Below are positions 51,001 to 59,062 of a stretch of DNA of 64,000 nucleotides, piece by piece. The DNA is taken from contig JANVCC010000146.1 in the NCBI GenBank assembly GCA_025345505.1, positions 4,721,690 through 4,785,689 on the forward strand. Reading direction: 5' to 3'. This stretch comes from Todiramphus chloris collaris. Taxonomy: Eukaryota > Chordata > Aves > Coraciiformes > Alcedinidae. The notes under the pieces are model-generated. The model was not told the origin of the DNA. It searched no databases and saw nothing but the letters and a program-made list of their open reading frames with translations. The position numbers and the translations under genes are program-made. The first letter of the stretch is position 1, and every line of letters starts with the position of its first letter.

Positions 51001-53940
51001 TAATAAGAAAAAAAGCCAAGCAGCACAAGCCCTGTGTTTCCAATGAAGCAGATGACATTCATCATTAGTCTGCAATTTTTGAAGTTAAAAAATCAAGAAC
51101 TAAATTTGAAACACTCTCAGACTTTTTTTCATTCCTGTCATGAAAGAGAAAATTTTACAAACCTACATAAAATACAAGATTTCCAGTAGGAAAGCTCATA
51201 AAAAAAAGTGTATGTTTTTTCCTTCTTAAAAACATGTTCTCAAACAAATTTTAAACGTGATTCTGATGGAGTAATAAACACCTATTACAGCACAGTGACT
51301 ACTACTTGTACCAGAATAAAACTTATTTGTTGTGTGTGGCCCTTTGCTGTAGTAGAAGAGGTTTTATATTACAGGTATACCAGCTCCTGCTATTTCCTCC
51401 TCATATTTCTCTCCTTTTTGGTCACATACACGGGTGAATTCCATGCTCACAGAGCAGTTCTGGGCTGCTCATTTCATGTAAAATCACCAGAAGGAATACA
51501 CCATTTTGCCAAGTTAAACAGACACTTACTTGTGGAATCTGTGTTGATTTCCCACAACCTGTTTCCCCAACAATCACCAGCGTCTGATAGTTCTCCACCA
51601 GATAAAGTATGTGATTTCTTAGCTGAAAGAGAAGATGACATTTAGGTATCAAAACCAGATGTGTACAAGAATAAGAATTTAAATGTCAATATTTACATAT
51701 CTATTAGATACAGTAAATTCATTTTACGTGAAGTCTACTGTTAAAAGCTACACAGTCCTTTAAAATCTACACCTTACATATATAACTTCATAGTAAATAA
51801 GATAAAGCTACAAACCCTATAAAACTGACAGTAATGTTGTCAAACAGAACAATCGATTTCAGCAAATAAAGACAGCAAGGTCATGAAATGATTATTTCAC
51901 CTTGGGAAGTGATTCTATACTGCTTTTTTAAAAAAAGGACAGGAGAGCCAGATATCACACAACCGATGTAGGATACAAAACAGAACTTCTGTACCTTAAA
52001 AACAGGCAGCTTTTGTCTTTGTTGTTCAATAGAAAGGGAAGCATAAGGATTATAGACGACAGTAATGCTACCGCTCTCAGCAGGACTCTGTCTCTCCTCC
52101 GAGACACTGACACCAGGACCTTCTGTGCCTAGATGACATAAGTTTAATTTAGTTGGGAGAATACACTTCTGACTAGTGTATCACAATAAAATAAAAAATA
52201 AAATAAATCTAATGTGAATAAGTATTTGAATTTTTAAAAGAATAGCTAAAGGATGAAAAAATAGAATGTTGGAAAAATATACAGCAAGAGCTTGGGAATT
52301 TTCTTCTTTTTCTGTGCAACAGTTCAGATATATCTTCAATATCCTTCTCAGAAGTATGCCCATGAAGTTTAAGCCAGCTATTCAAACATGTAACAGAACT
52401 TGCCTTGGCTAACATCAACTGGATAAATACTCACCCTCACCCGCTCACAAGACAGGCCACTCCCTTCAGATGTGACTTTACCTCAGTAACTGAAACTTGC
52501 TTTATTCCTGCTGCATGTTACCAGAAAACTACTGACAACAAAATGCTGAATCATGCAAGTGAATTAGAAACAAAAACTCATCTCAGTAATGGAATGTATC
52601 ATCTCCAGCTGCTAATTCAACAGGGAAAGTCTGAGAGCAAAGAGAAGGATTCCCTCGTTTTGTAGGATTAGCTTATTTGGGCTTTTTCCACTTTTTGAAA
52701 GCAGTTGGTACCTATTCAAAGCTGCCAAGTGACTTTTATAGCAAATTGATCCAAGTTTAAGAGTGAGTAGAGTGATTCCAATACACACTCATTCTCCAGA
52801 ACAGCTGGGGAATTTAGGAACCAGGGACTTGAATATCTGACCAAGCTCCCACCAGGCTAAGAAAATGGGAAGGTACCCACCGCCCAAACCCCAAGTGAAT
52901 GGAGTCACAGCACAGCAGAGGCTGGGAGGGACCTCTGGAGACCCTCTACACCAACACCCTGCTTACCACCGAGTCACTTATATCAGGCTGCTCGGGTCCT
53001 TGTTCAGTCAGGTTGGAGAACCCACAACCTGCCTGGCTGCTTGTTCCAGAACCTGGTCACCCCCTCAACAGAAAAGGTTCTTCTTATGTTTAAGCTGACT
53101 GACTTCCTCATATTTCAGCTTGTGCCCGTTGCTTCTTGTACTGTCAGGAGTCACTACCAAGAAGAGTTTGGCCCTGTCTTCGTTATACCCCCCTATCAGG
53201 TGTTTATATACATGGGAAAGATCCTCCTGAGCCTCCCCTTCTCCAGGCTGCACAGTCCCAGCCCTCTCAGCCTCCCCTTCTGTGTCACGCATTCCAGTCT
53301 CTCAACACATCTTTCTGGCCCTTGTCTTCACGGCCCTCCTTCAGTCAGCCCCTGTCCTCTTGGTGCTGAGGAGCCCACGGATCACCCCCGATCCGGCCAC
53401 CCCAGTGCTGAGGGCAGGACCGCCTCTCTTCACACAACAGCAGCGCTCTTCCTCACGCAGCCTGGGACGCGGGTGACCTTCTTCGTGGCCAAAGCTCATC
53501 GACGGCTCGCAGAGGACCCCGAGCCCCTTCTCTGCTGCGTTGCCCTCCCCGGTGCGTGGCACCCGAGGCCGCTCCCCCCGGGGCAGCACATCCCACCGCC
53601 CAGGGGTTCCCCTGCGCGTTCCTCCAGCTGGCCGAGGCCTCCCCGAGGGCAGCACCCCCACCCCCGAGGGCTGCGGGCTGGCTCCGTCCCTTCCCCTGCC
53701 ACCCCCGGCACCGGGAAGCGGCGCCCCGCACAGATCTCGCCGCCCTGCGCAGCACGTCCCTCGGCACCTGAAACCCCCGCGACCCCCGAGAGCCGGCGGC
53801 TGCCGGGGGAAGCGTCGCGACTTTCGGTCGGACCCTGAACACAGCCGGCCCGGGAAGGGCCCGTCCCTCACACGCTCCCCACTCCGCCCGCGCCCCTCAC
53901 CCGGCTTCCAAAACTTCACCGGTCCCGCGGGCGCCGCCAT
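26877..53940 (-). CDS. DHX35: DHX35, DEAH-box RNA helicase 35, complete, 21 coding exons
   Basis: This is a DEAH/RHA-family ATP-dependent RNA helicase; the human protein is found in spliceosomal C-complex preparations. Joining 21 exons with GT-AG introns gives 2,112 nt, or 703 residues, the length I recall for human DHX35. Motifs in order: Walker [10 protein letters not shown] (77-85), Ia TQPRRVAA (106-113), DEAH (176-179), SAT (208-210), LTGQEE (281-286), motif V around 341-350 and QRAGRAGR (389-396). The C-terminal ratchet and OB-fold parts follow. Exons (minus strand, window coordinates): 53901-53940, 51995-52128, 51530-51622, 50645-50722, 48467-48571, 47172-47233, 46551-46620, 45925-45984, 43816-43928, 43372-43468, 42056-42214, 40587-40797, 38752-38876, 37921-37975, 33238-33333, 32746-32840, 32068-32145, 30784-30913, 30022-30103, 29396-29467, 26877-27033. 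The longest intron, 33,334-37,920, carries only a CR1 fragment that I can see. The last 14 residues differ from the family (see findings). Confidence 0.97.
29396..29467 (-). CDS. DHX35: DHX35 exon 20
   Basis: Encodes [20 protein letters not shown], the HPSS-like OB-fold motif. Acceptor TCAAG, donor GTAAGT. Confidence 0.96.
30022..30103 (-). CDS. DHX35: DHX35 exon 19
   Basis: Encodes [19 protein letters not shown], the OB-fold core segment conserved in DEAH helicases. Acceptor TTCAG, donor GTAAAT. Confidence 0.96.
30784..30913 (-). CDS. DHX35: DHX35 exon 18
   Basis: Residues 558-600 plus one base, with [15 protein letters not shown] followed by VREQLKKLL, the entry to the OB-fold domain. Donor GTGAAA. 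Confidence 0.96.
32068..32145 (-). CDS. DHX35: DHX35 exon 17
   Basis: Residues 532-557, with [19 protein letters not shown], the DGDHLT-type motif of DEAH helicases. 78 nt, phase 0. Confidence 0.96.
32746..32840 (-). CDS. DHX35: DHX35 exon 16
   Basis: Ends at residue 531. Contains [19 protein letters not shown], the second conserved HA2 segment. Donor GTAAGT. Confidence 0.96.
33238..33333 (-). CDS. DHX35: DHX35 exon 15
   Basis: Includes [18 protein letters not shown], the conserved ratchet helix of the family. Acceptor TGCAG, donor GTAGGA. Confidence 0.96.
36217..36312 (-). mobile_element. CR1 LINE 3' fragment, DHX35 intron 14
   Basis: On the plus strand it reads GAATCATCGTATACCTCAAG then TTGGAAGGGACC and GGATCATCGAGTCCAACTCC, the reverse complement of an avian CR1 3' end. 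Heavily 5'-truncated. Confidence 0.8.
37921..37975 (-). CDS. DHX35: DHX35 exon 14
   Basis: Residues 450-467 plus one base ([18 protein letters not shown]), the start of the helicase-associated ratchet domain. Acceptor follows a long pyrimidine tract. Confidence 0.95.
38752..38876 (-). CDS. DHX35: DHX35 exon 13
   Basis: Residues 408-449, with the segment [20 protein letters not shown], typical of the DEAH winged-helix region. Donor GTGAGT. Confidence 0.96.
40068..40169. repeat. 52-bp tandem duplication in DHX35 intron 12
   Basis: Two nearly identical units starting at 40,068 and 40,120, each running from AAAGGGGACAC to TTTCCAGAG with one mismatch. The near identity suggests a recent duplication. 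It lies about 420 bases downstream of exon 12. Confidence 0.92.
40587..40797 (-). CDS. DHX35: DHX35 exon 12 (motifs V and VI)
   Basis: Residues 338-407 plus one base. Holds [13 protein letters not shown] (motif V) and QRAGRAGR (motif VI, 389-396) with the arginine finger residues. Donor GTCAGT. Confidence 0.96.
42056..42214 (-). CDS. DHX35: DHX35 exon 11
   Basis: Residues 285-337, beginning [13 protein letters not shown] and containing [11 protein letters not shown]. Symmetric 159-nt exon with donor GTAAGA. Confidence 0.96.
43302..43388 (-). repeat. Duplicated splice-donor segment after DHX35 exon 10
   Basis: The 22-base string TATACCTGGCCAGTTAAAAATG (plus strand) occurs at 43,302-43,323 and again at 43,367-43,388, offset 65. 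The second copy is the real exon end and donor. The first is a decoy in the intron carrying the same CTGGCCAG/GTATA junction. The spacer is A-rich. Confidence 0.9.
43372..43468 (-). CDS. DHX35: DHX35 exon 10
   Basis: Residues 252-284, ending DILAFLTGQ, the first half of motif IV. The donor GTATAG is copied 65 bases downstream in the intron (see the duplicated donor entry). Confidence 0.95.
43816..43928 (-). CDS. DHX35: DHX35 exon 9
   Basis: Residues 215-251 plus two bases, ending [14 protein letters not shown], the start of RecA domain 2. Acceptor TGTAG. The donor is GTGTGT. Confidence 0.95.
44826..45340 (+). mobile_element. Old CR1 LINE 3' region, DHX35 intron 8
   Basis: Begins with GAGGAGAGACTGAAAAGGCT and continues through TAGAACTAGGAGGTCCTTCA to segments resembling the reptile/ancestral CR1 3' end. 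It is diverged and interrupted by a TTTG repeat, so it is much older than the other CR1 copies here. Confidence 0.65.
45925..45984 (-). CDS. DHX35: DHX35 exon 8 (SAT motif)
   Basis: Residues 195-214, including [12 protein letters not shown] (208-210) couples ATP hydrolysis to unwinding. 60 nt, phase 0, donor GTATAG. Confidence 0.95.
46551..46620 (-). CDS. DHX35: DHX35 exon 7 (DEAH box)
   Basis: Residues 171-194 with [13 protein letters not shown] at 176-179 is the catalytic Walker B motif. Acceptor TCACAG. The donor GTTATA is weak apart from its GT. Confidence 0.95.
47172..47233 (-). CDS. DHX35: DHX35 exon 6 (motif Ib region)
   Basis: Residues 151-170 plus two bases, beginning [10 protein letters not shown], the TDG-containing motif Ib of DEAH helicases. 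Acceptor TTTTAG, donor GTAAGG. Confidence 0.95.
48467..48571 (-). CDS. DHX35: DHX35 exon 5
   Basis: Residues 116-150, containing [12 protein letters not shown], the conserved segment between motifs Ia and II. 105 nt, phase 0. A CR1 copy lies about 100 bases upstream of its acceptor. Confidence 0.96.
48671..48975 (+). mobile_element. CR1 LINE fragment, DHX35 intron 4
   Basis: GGCTGGAACCCCTCTGCTGG then GAGAAGAGAAGACTCCGAGG is CR1 sequence in sense orientation, truncated at both ends. The same segment occurs in the copy at 54,121-55,060, so both belong to related subfamilies. Confidence 0.85.
50084..50180 (+). repeat. Poly-G run with A/C-rich simple sequence, DHX35 intron 4
   Basis: An uninterrupted G run of about 20 bases, followed by about 80 bases of CAAA/AAAC-like low-complexity sequence. 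The run is able to form G-quadruplexes and is prone to length error. Confidence 0.85.
50645..50722 (-). CDS. DHX35: DHX35 exon 4 (motif Ia)
   Basis: Residues 90-115, including TQPRRVAA, which contacts RNA in DEAH helicases. Acceptor TTGCAG, donor GTGAGT. Symmetric 78-nt exon. Confidence 0.96.
51530..51622 (-). CDS. DHX35: DHX35 exon 3 (Walker A)
   Basis: Residues 59-89 in 31 whole codons. Holds the ATP-binding P-loop GETGCGKST with Lys83. Acceptor TTTCAG, donor GTAAGT. Confidence 0.97.
51995..52128 (-). CDS. DHX35: DHX35 exon 2
   Basis: Residues 14-58, ending [12 protein letters not shown], the conserved lead-in to the helicase core. Acceptor CTAG, donor GTACAG. Confidence 0.95.
52901..53425 (-). 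mobile_element. CR1 LINE fragment in DHX35 intron 1
   Basis: Starts GGAGTCACAGCACAGCAGAG then GGGAGGGACCTCTGGAG and runs through TTGTGCCCGTTGCTTCTTGT and CTCCCCTTCTCCAGGCTG, the reverse complement of a CR1 3' part. It ends at the edge of the CpG island, about 500 bases from the DHX35 start codon. Confidence 0.85.
53901..53940 (-). CDS. DHX35: DHX35 exon 1 (coding part)
   Basis: Encodes residues 1-13 plus one base, starting [13 protein letters not shown]. This closely matches the mammalian N-terminus, which fixes the start codon. The donor is GTGAGG. The open frame continues into the intron, but that part is not coding. Confidence 0.95.
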
Positions 53941-53943
53941 CTT
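53933..53943 (-). promoter_or_regulatory. DHX35: YY1-type motif overlapping the DHX35 start codon
   Basis: AAGATGGCGGC on the minus strand includes the ATG and is a full match to the YY1 consensus. YY1 sites just downstream of the transcription start are common in TATA-less promoters, which suggests a very short 5'UTR. Confidence 0.55.
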
Positions 53944-54120
53944 GGGGGAAAGGGCAACGGGAAGCGGCGGGGCGGGGCGGGGCGCGCGTGACGCGCCGCC
54001 CGTTGCCACGGTGCCCGCGGCGGGCTCGTGCGAGGGCCTCGCTTCTCTGCGCGGGAACCGCTTGGATGGTCGCGCGCAGAGGCGTCCGGGCAGCGGCTCC
54101 GTGCCCAGACGGAGACCGGC

Positions 54121-55060
54121 GACGCGTGGGGTCCCTCAGGAGCCCGTGCTGGGACCAGTGGTGTTTAATGTCTACATCGGTGACACAGACGGTCAGCGAG
54201 GCCGCAGGTGGCACGGGTGGTGCAGGTGAGAGGCCTGAGGGAGGGGACCCAACCCCTGGAGGAGCAGGCCCGCTCGAGCCTCATGGGGTTCAGCAAGGCC
54301 AAGTGCAAGGTCCTGCACGTGGGTCGGGACAAACCGCGGTACCAGCCCAGGCTGGGGGTGAAGGGTTTAGAGCAGCCCTGGGGAGAAGGACCTGGGGGTG
54401 CGGGGGGTGAGCAGCTGGAGCTGAGCTGGCCCCGTGTGCTCACAGCCCAGCAGGCACTGGCACCCTGGGCTGCACCCCAGCTCCGTGGGCAGCAGGGGAG
54501 GGGAAACCCTGCCCCTCTGCTCCCAGGGCTCTGGGCAGAGAGAGAGACCCCCCTGCAGTGCTGGGGCCAGCTCGGGAGTGCTCAGCACAGCAGAGACAGG
54601 GACCTGGTGGAGCGGGGCCAGAGGAGCCCCAGCGATGCTGGGAGGGCTGGAACCCCTCTGCTGGGAGCCAGGCTGGGAGAGCTGGGGGGGTTCACCCTGC
54701 AGAGGAGAAGGCTCCAGGGAGACCTTCGTGCAGCCTGTAAGGGGCCTGTCAGAAAGATAGGGACACGCTTTTTAGCAGGGCCTGTCGCAATGGGACAAGG
54801 GGGTGATGGCTTTAAACTAAAAGAGTGAAATTTGGATTAGGTAGAAGGAAGAAAGTTTTACACTGAGGGTGGCAATACCCTAGGCCAGGCTGCCCAGAAA
54901 GGTGATCACTGCCCTATCCCTGGCACCATCCCAGGGGAGGTTGGCCGGGGTTCTGAGCACCCTGCTCTAGGTGCAGATGGCCCTGCTCCCTGCAGGCAGG
55001 GGGGGACCAGATAAACTTTAAAGGTCCCTTCCAACCCAAACCAGTCTGTGATTCTATGAT
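54121..55060 (+). mobile_element. CR1 LINE with reverse-transcriptase remnant, upstream of DHX35
   Basis: Sense-oriented CR1. The left end still encodes GVPQEPVLGPVVFNVYI, the conserved PQGSVLGP region of the reverse transcriptase. It then jumps to the C-terminal segment SLMGFSKAKCKVLHVGRDK, so the interior is deleted. The right end is a proper CR1 terminus (CAGTCTGTGATTCTATGAT). No intact enzyme is encoded. The left end abuts the DHX35 CpG island about 180 bases upstream of the start codon. Confidence 0.88.
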
Positions 55061-55068
55061 AATTAAAG

Positions 55069-56866
55069 ACAATTTAGATATTTATTTCAATGTAATTTTC
55101 AGATTAAGTCCACTCTATCAAAAAAACCCACAACCCTTATCACTGTACTTTATATTATAAACATATTAGTAAATGCTGAGAAAAAGTCTTGCTAATGGCA
55201 CATGGAAAGAGCTGCTTATTAAAGAAATGAGATGAAGAACAAAGTTAAAAAATTGTATTTGAGAAAACATACAGATAATTTTTGTGAAAGTAAGATTACA
55301 CAAGCATTATTTTGCAAAGAGTACAATATTTTGTAGGTTTTGTGCTTATGGAAAATACAGTTAAAGAATAAAAATACATATTTCAAACTTCTTTACATCT
55401 GGTTGAAAGTTAAAACTATTAAAATACAACAGTTGGAATATTTACAGATGAGTAGAGTCAGAGCTATTACATTTCCATGACTAAGTGCAGAAGAAGGAGG
55501 GCACAGATCTGTTGTATGCTCATCAGTATGTTACTGCACTGTCCATAAAGACCATTTTTATAAGCTCCACATGCCCAAGGTAATGTTGTCCTGCTGATGC
55601 TTAGCAGAGCCCCATACGAAATCCCCCTGCTATGTTTTAATCTTCCCCTTTGAAGCCCAGACCGCACACTTATGCAAGCACATACCCGAGTTTTTTGGCC
55701 AGAGCCTCAAGACCAACTTGAGAAATGCTGATTTTTCTGGTTTTTGGCTTTGCTCTTGCCACAGCTGACAGGGTTGGACTAACCAGAGCTTCTGCACTGG
55801 CAGGAGGCTAGAACTTTAGTGCCTCAAGGTACAGCTATTTGGTAGGATGGTTTATTCATTTGGGTGGTTTTGGTTTTCTCCAGAACTGGATGGATTTTGT
55901 TAAAAAAAAAAAAAATCAAGCTTGCACAAAACCTTAAAAAGAAATGAGTCTCTTTCTGACTTCCATGTTATTGAATATCTGATGGAAGCAAGACATTCGA
56001 GAAGCAGCAGCAGCTTCATAGATTTCAGTTCTACTCAACTTCTCCCATAAGATCAGTAAGCAGTAGCAACCATAAAGAAGCCAAAAGATATATATATATA
56101 GCAATGCCAAGAAAATGGTCTCATTTGGCTCTTGTACAAACACAGCAGGTTCTTAGGAATACCATCCCTTGCACGCCTTTACTGCGTGGCGTCCAACCAT
56201 CCAACTGTTCTCATAAGGCAGAGGTCATTTGAAATCAGTCACTGCAAAAGCCTTTTCGGCTGACGCCAGCTCGTTGTGCCTCACAGCACAGCCTTGTGTA
56301 AAGAAAACATCACCTTTGAGGACTAGCAGCGTGGTACTGATCTACCAGCTTCTAGATTATGGTTCCTCCAGAGCAGTTCTGTGGCATGAAGTAGTTCATG
56401 GAGAGTTCATGGAACATAAGACTAAGCTTAGCCTGATTTTGGTGCTGTACCACTGTCCTGCTAGTCAGCTTTGGAAGACTTTTAAGCAGTTATTTTCTGT
56501 ATCTAGATTCCTTCTAAAAAGGGTTTGAGCTACTGAGCTAAGGCATTGCTAACTCACCAGCTTAAAACATGTAAGAATACCTTAAAAAATTAAAATCTGA
56601 CAGAATCCTAGAAGTCATTAATGGCTTTCCAAGTGTTAGAGGGTTGTTTTTTAAAGACACATCTGAGCCCAAGACAATACCATAACTGTATCTGTTGATT
56701 TGTTGTAGTGGTCTTCAAAGAAAACCACCACTCCAGCATCACGTTCTCTCAGTTTGAGGTTTGCCTCCCAGCTGCTTTCAGAAGAACACTGTAAGGCAGT
56801 GCTGGACATGGGTCAGCTGGATGTGGTTACTGAGGTTCTGCTCCTCGCTCCCGGTCAACGTGCAAT
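55069..56866 (-). other. Probable FAM83D 3'UTR and intergenic sequence
   Basis: AT-rich unique sequence between the FAM83D stop and the CR1 upstream of DHX35. Minus-strand AATAAA signals lie at 55,851-55,856 and 55,081-55,086. There is a short TA repeat near 56,088-56,100. No coding exon was recognised. Confidence 0.45.
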
Positions 56867-57257
56867 TCATCTCTCCACAATCCAGTGTGGCCTCATCACC
56901 AGGGAGCCGTTCCTCTTAGTCAGTGGAGGGGAGGTGTGCATTGCGTTATTTGGCACGTAGACAGCCTCCCTTGAGGCGTGCAGCCAGCTTCGCTTCCTTT
57001 TTAGATTCCCTACAAATGCCCTGAGATACAAAACCTCCATTCTCAGGAAGTTTTCCCTGGTGACATCTCTGGAATCCACTGTTATCCTGACCAGCTGGTC
57101 CAACACCTTACTCTTCTTGCAGCTGGAGAACTCTTTGAGGATGACAGGCTTTGACCGTGCATAAAGAATACGAAACTCCAGGTCAAAGTGTGCAACGGCA
57201 GGGCCTGACAGGATCAAAATGTTACTGCTGTTCAGCTTCCCATCTGTCCACGTGAAA
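56867..57257 (-). CDS. FAM83D: FAM83D exon 4 and stop
   Basis: Starts [21 protein letters not shown]1669 ends near [15 protein letters not shown] weakly conserved stretch ending ENFLRM follows, then sequence with no visible similarity, stopping with TGA at 56,867-56,869. The TQT-rich tail of mammalian FAM83D was not found in any frame downstream. Confidence 0.82.
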
Positions 57258-58367
57258 CTGGAAAGGGAAGAATGAGAAAATTCCGAGTTAATTCAAAATA
57301 AATCATAAATAGTTAACTGAAAATCATCTCTCGTCGCTTTTAGTTAAATCGTTTGTTTAATCCAAATGATGAGCATTGCGCTCTTTTTAGGACAAATGTT
57401 ACACATAGACTGATAAGGAAAGCAGCTTTGCTACACAGCAGGTTTTCGTTTCCGTGTAAAGAAACCACGTTACGCAACAGGAACAAACTGGCACTTGCCT
57501 GTAGGAGCCTGTTGTCACTCTGATGCCATCGATTAACATGAACTTTTCACGGACTTTTCCAACAATTTTGGCACCTGACCTCGTGTAGTATGTGTTCCCC
57601 GTGATAATTCGAATTCTCATCAACTGTTCAAGAGACAGCAAGTGTCACGTGGCTTTCAAGGGTAAATGATTGCATTTCAAGGAGTAACACACAACAATAA
57701 CCATCACTGATAAACCAGCAAAGGCCGCTGGGCAGTGGCACAGGATTCACCCTCTAGGAACCAAATAATAATTTAGTCTTGTTTTAGTAGGCAAAGAGGT
57801 GGCATTACGGGGCAAATCCGTAAACTGATCGTGCAGGATGTGACTGCAAAAACTCCTGTCGCCTAATCTTGGAGGGACCTGTAGTTTACAGACTCCTGAG
57901 AACCTGATTCTCCAACAGCCTTCAAAGTCTCATTGAGCCTGAGCAACTCCAGTCCTGCTTTAGGAACTGGACATTTCTCCTGCATTTCCGTGAATATTTG
58001 TGCTCAGAAAGCACCCGTAGCATCCACTTAGAGACTGCAATCTTTCTATTAATTGTCTTCTTATGCAAGAATGGTTAAATCTTTCAAGAAAGAGCCTTCA
58101 AGTTGCAGTAGCAGGCATAATACTTTCTGCTTTTGACAGTTCAAAGACAGCAGTGACAGGAGGATAAACCCTCTATCCTATGAGCACAATAATGCTCACC
58201 TTCTCCTGTTCAAGGTCAACTCCCAGATCCTTGCACATTTTCAGAAAGTGGGAAAATGAAGACTGATCCAGAAGGATATATGCTTTAACTTGCCGCTGGC
58301 TGCACGCTTCCAAGAGGTCTTTGAAGATATCGGTATCTGTGAAGGAATCCATAACTAGGGCAATCAT
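56867..58367 (-). CDS. FAM83D: FAM83D, exons 2-4 (first exon missing, tail short)
   Basis: FAM83D carries casein kinase 1-alpha to the mitotic spindle through its DUF1669 domain. Three exons are visible: 58200-58367, 57499-57623 and 56867-57257, giving 227 residues. They encode [38 protein letters not shown] and [13 protein letters not shown] followed by [12 protein letters not shown], covering the phospholipase-D-like DUF1669 core. The Asp of LIDGIR and the Phe of HFDLEF, both needed for CK1 binding in the family, are kept. The second intron has a GC donor. Human FAM83D has about 585 residues; here the frame stops about 100 residues past DUF1669. Exon 1 (about 130 residues in human) is not in the sequence. 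Gene order upstream of DHX35 supports FAM83D over other FAM83 members. Confidence 0.88.
57499..57623 (-). CDS. FAM83D: FAM83D exon 3, GC splice donor
   Basis: Encodes [19 protein letters not shown] and [14 protein letters not shown]. The acceptor is AACAG. The exon ends CTACAG and the intron begins GCAAGT, a non-canonical GC donor with otherwise perfect consensus. Confidence 0.9.
58200..58367 (-). CDS. FAM83D: FAM83D exon 2
   Basis: 56 codons in phase 0, from [18 protein letters not shown] to LGVDLEQEK. Acceptor TTGCAG, donor GTGAGC. The methionine at its start is internal by homology, not the initiator. Confidence 0.9.
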
Positions 58368-58640
58368 CTGCAACAAGTTTTGGAAGAAATCATTAGGCTG
58401 TTTCCAAAGCATCCCAAAGGAGATGGCACATGAGAAACTCGACTTTCAGTTTGCCCTTGCAGATGTTTCCCAGGGCCTGAGCCCCCGAAGTTTGCTGTGT
58501 ATGCACCGCATGATGTGGAAGCACCGACTACTTAGAAGGGCTTGGAATGGACACATTTAGGACGTATTGCTCACAGGTGACAACTACCTGAGGGAGCTTA
58601 GTGAGGTCCAGAGAGCATGGACCTGGTTTTCTTTAATATG

Positions 58641-58770
58641 GGGGGAAAATGCTTGCAAATAACAAATATATTTAAAAAAAAAAAAATTATATATATATAA
58701 AAAAGGTGGGGAGGGGAGGGAACAAAACCAAAACAACAAACCAGAAAAAAAAAGCCAACTAAACCCAATA
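58641..58770. repeat. A-rich and TA low-complexity tract in FAM83D intron 1
   Basis: Poly-A, TATATATA, GGGGA-rich and CAAAA-rich runs in succession. It lies next to a CR1 fragment. Confidence 0.8.
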
Positions 58771-58828
58771 ATAAATTAGCAGAGTAAGTAAACCCAGGAT
58801 TTTATTTAGAAGAATATGAAGGAAGCAA

Positions 58829-59052
58829 CCACAGAACTACAGCATGGCAGGGGTTGGCAGGGACCTCTGGACATCATCTCTTCCACTCCTCCCTTAATAT
58901 AGCAGAGTCATCCAGAACTTGATGCCCAGGGTCACATCCAAAAAGGTTTGGAATCTCTCCAGAGAAGGAGATGAGGAAGGACTTCGCAGATCACGGGAAG
59001 CTGGGTGGTGGGAGTGGAGCTGGCGGTGAGACCCTGGCCCAGGTTGCCCAGG
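58829..59052 (-). mobile_element. CR1 LINE fragment running into the assembly gap
   Basis: Antisense CR1: CAGGGACCTCTGGACATCAT then GGAATCTCTCCAGAGAAGGA and GACCCTGGCCCAGGTTGCCC. It stops abruptly at the first N. Confidence 0.8.
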
Positions 59053-59062
59053 NNNNNNNNNN
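59053..59062. other. Assembly gap (10 N)
   Basis: Ten Ns separating a CR1 fragment from an extremely GC-rich block. The round number suggests a placeholder for unknown length. FAM83D exon 1 should fall here. Confidence 0.95.

Larger units (their letters stand above)
53440..54120 (-). promoter_or_regulatory. DHX35: DHX35 CpG-island promoter
   Basis: A GC- and CpG-rich block around exon 1. Overlapping GC boxes (GGGGCGGGGCGGGGC type) lie just upstream of the start codon at about 53,965-53,984. No TATA box was seen. The island is bounded by a minus-strand CR1 on the intron side and a plus-strand CR1 on the upstream side. Confidence 0.75.

Noticed and set aside
53341-54009. 222-codon minus-strand open frame covering DHX35 exon 1
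   Set aside because: Only the first 13 codons after the true ATG match the family. The rest is intron 1 and CR1 kept open by high GC, and a good donor follows codon 13.
53540-54229. 229-codon plus-strand open frame ending in a reverse-transcriptase-like segment
   Set aside because: It is CpG-island sequence fused by chance to the CR1 remnant that starts near 54,121. It is not a gene.
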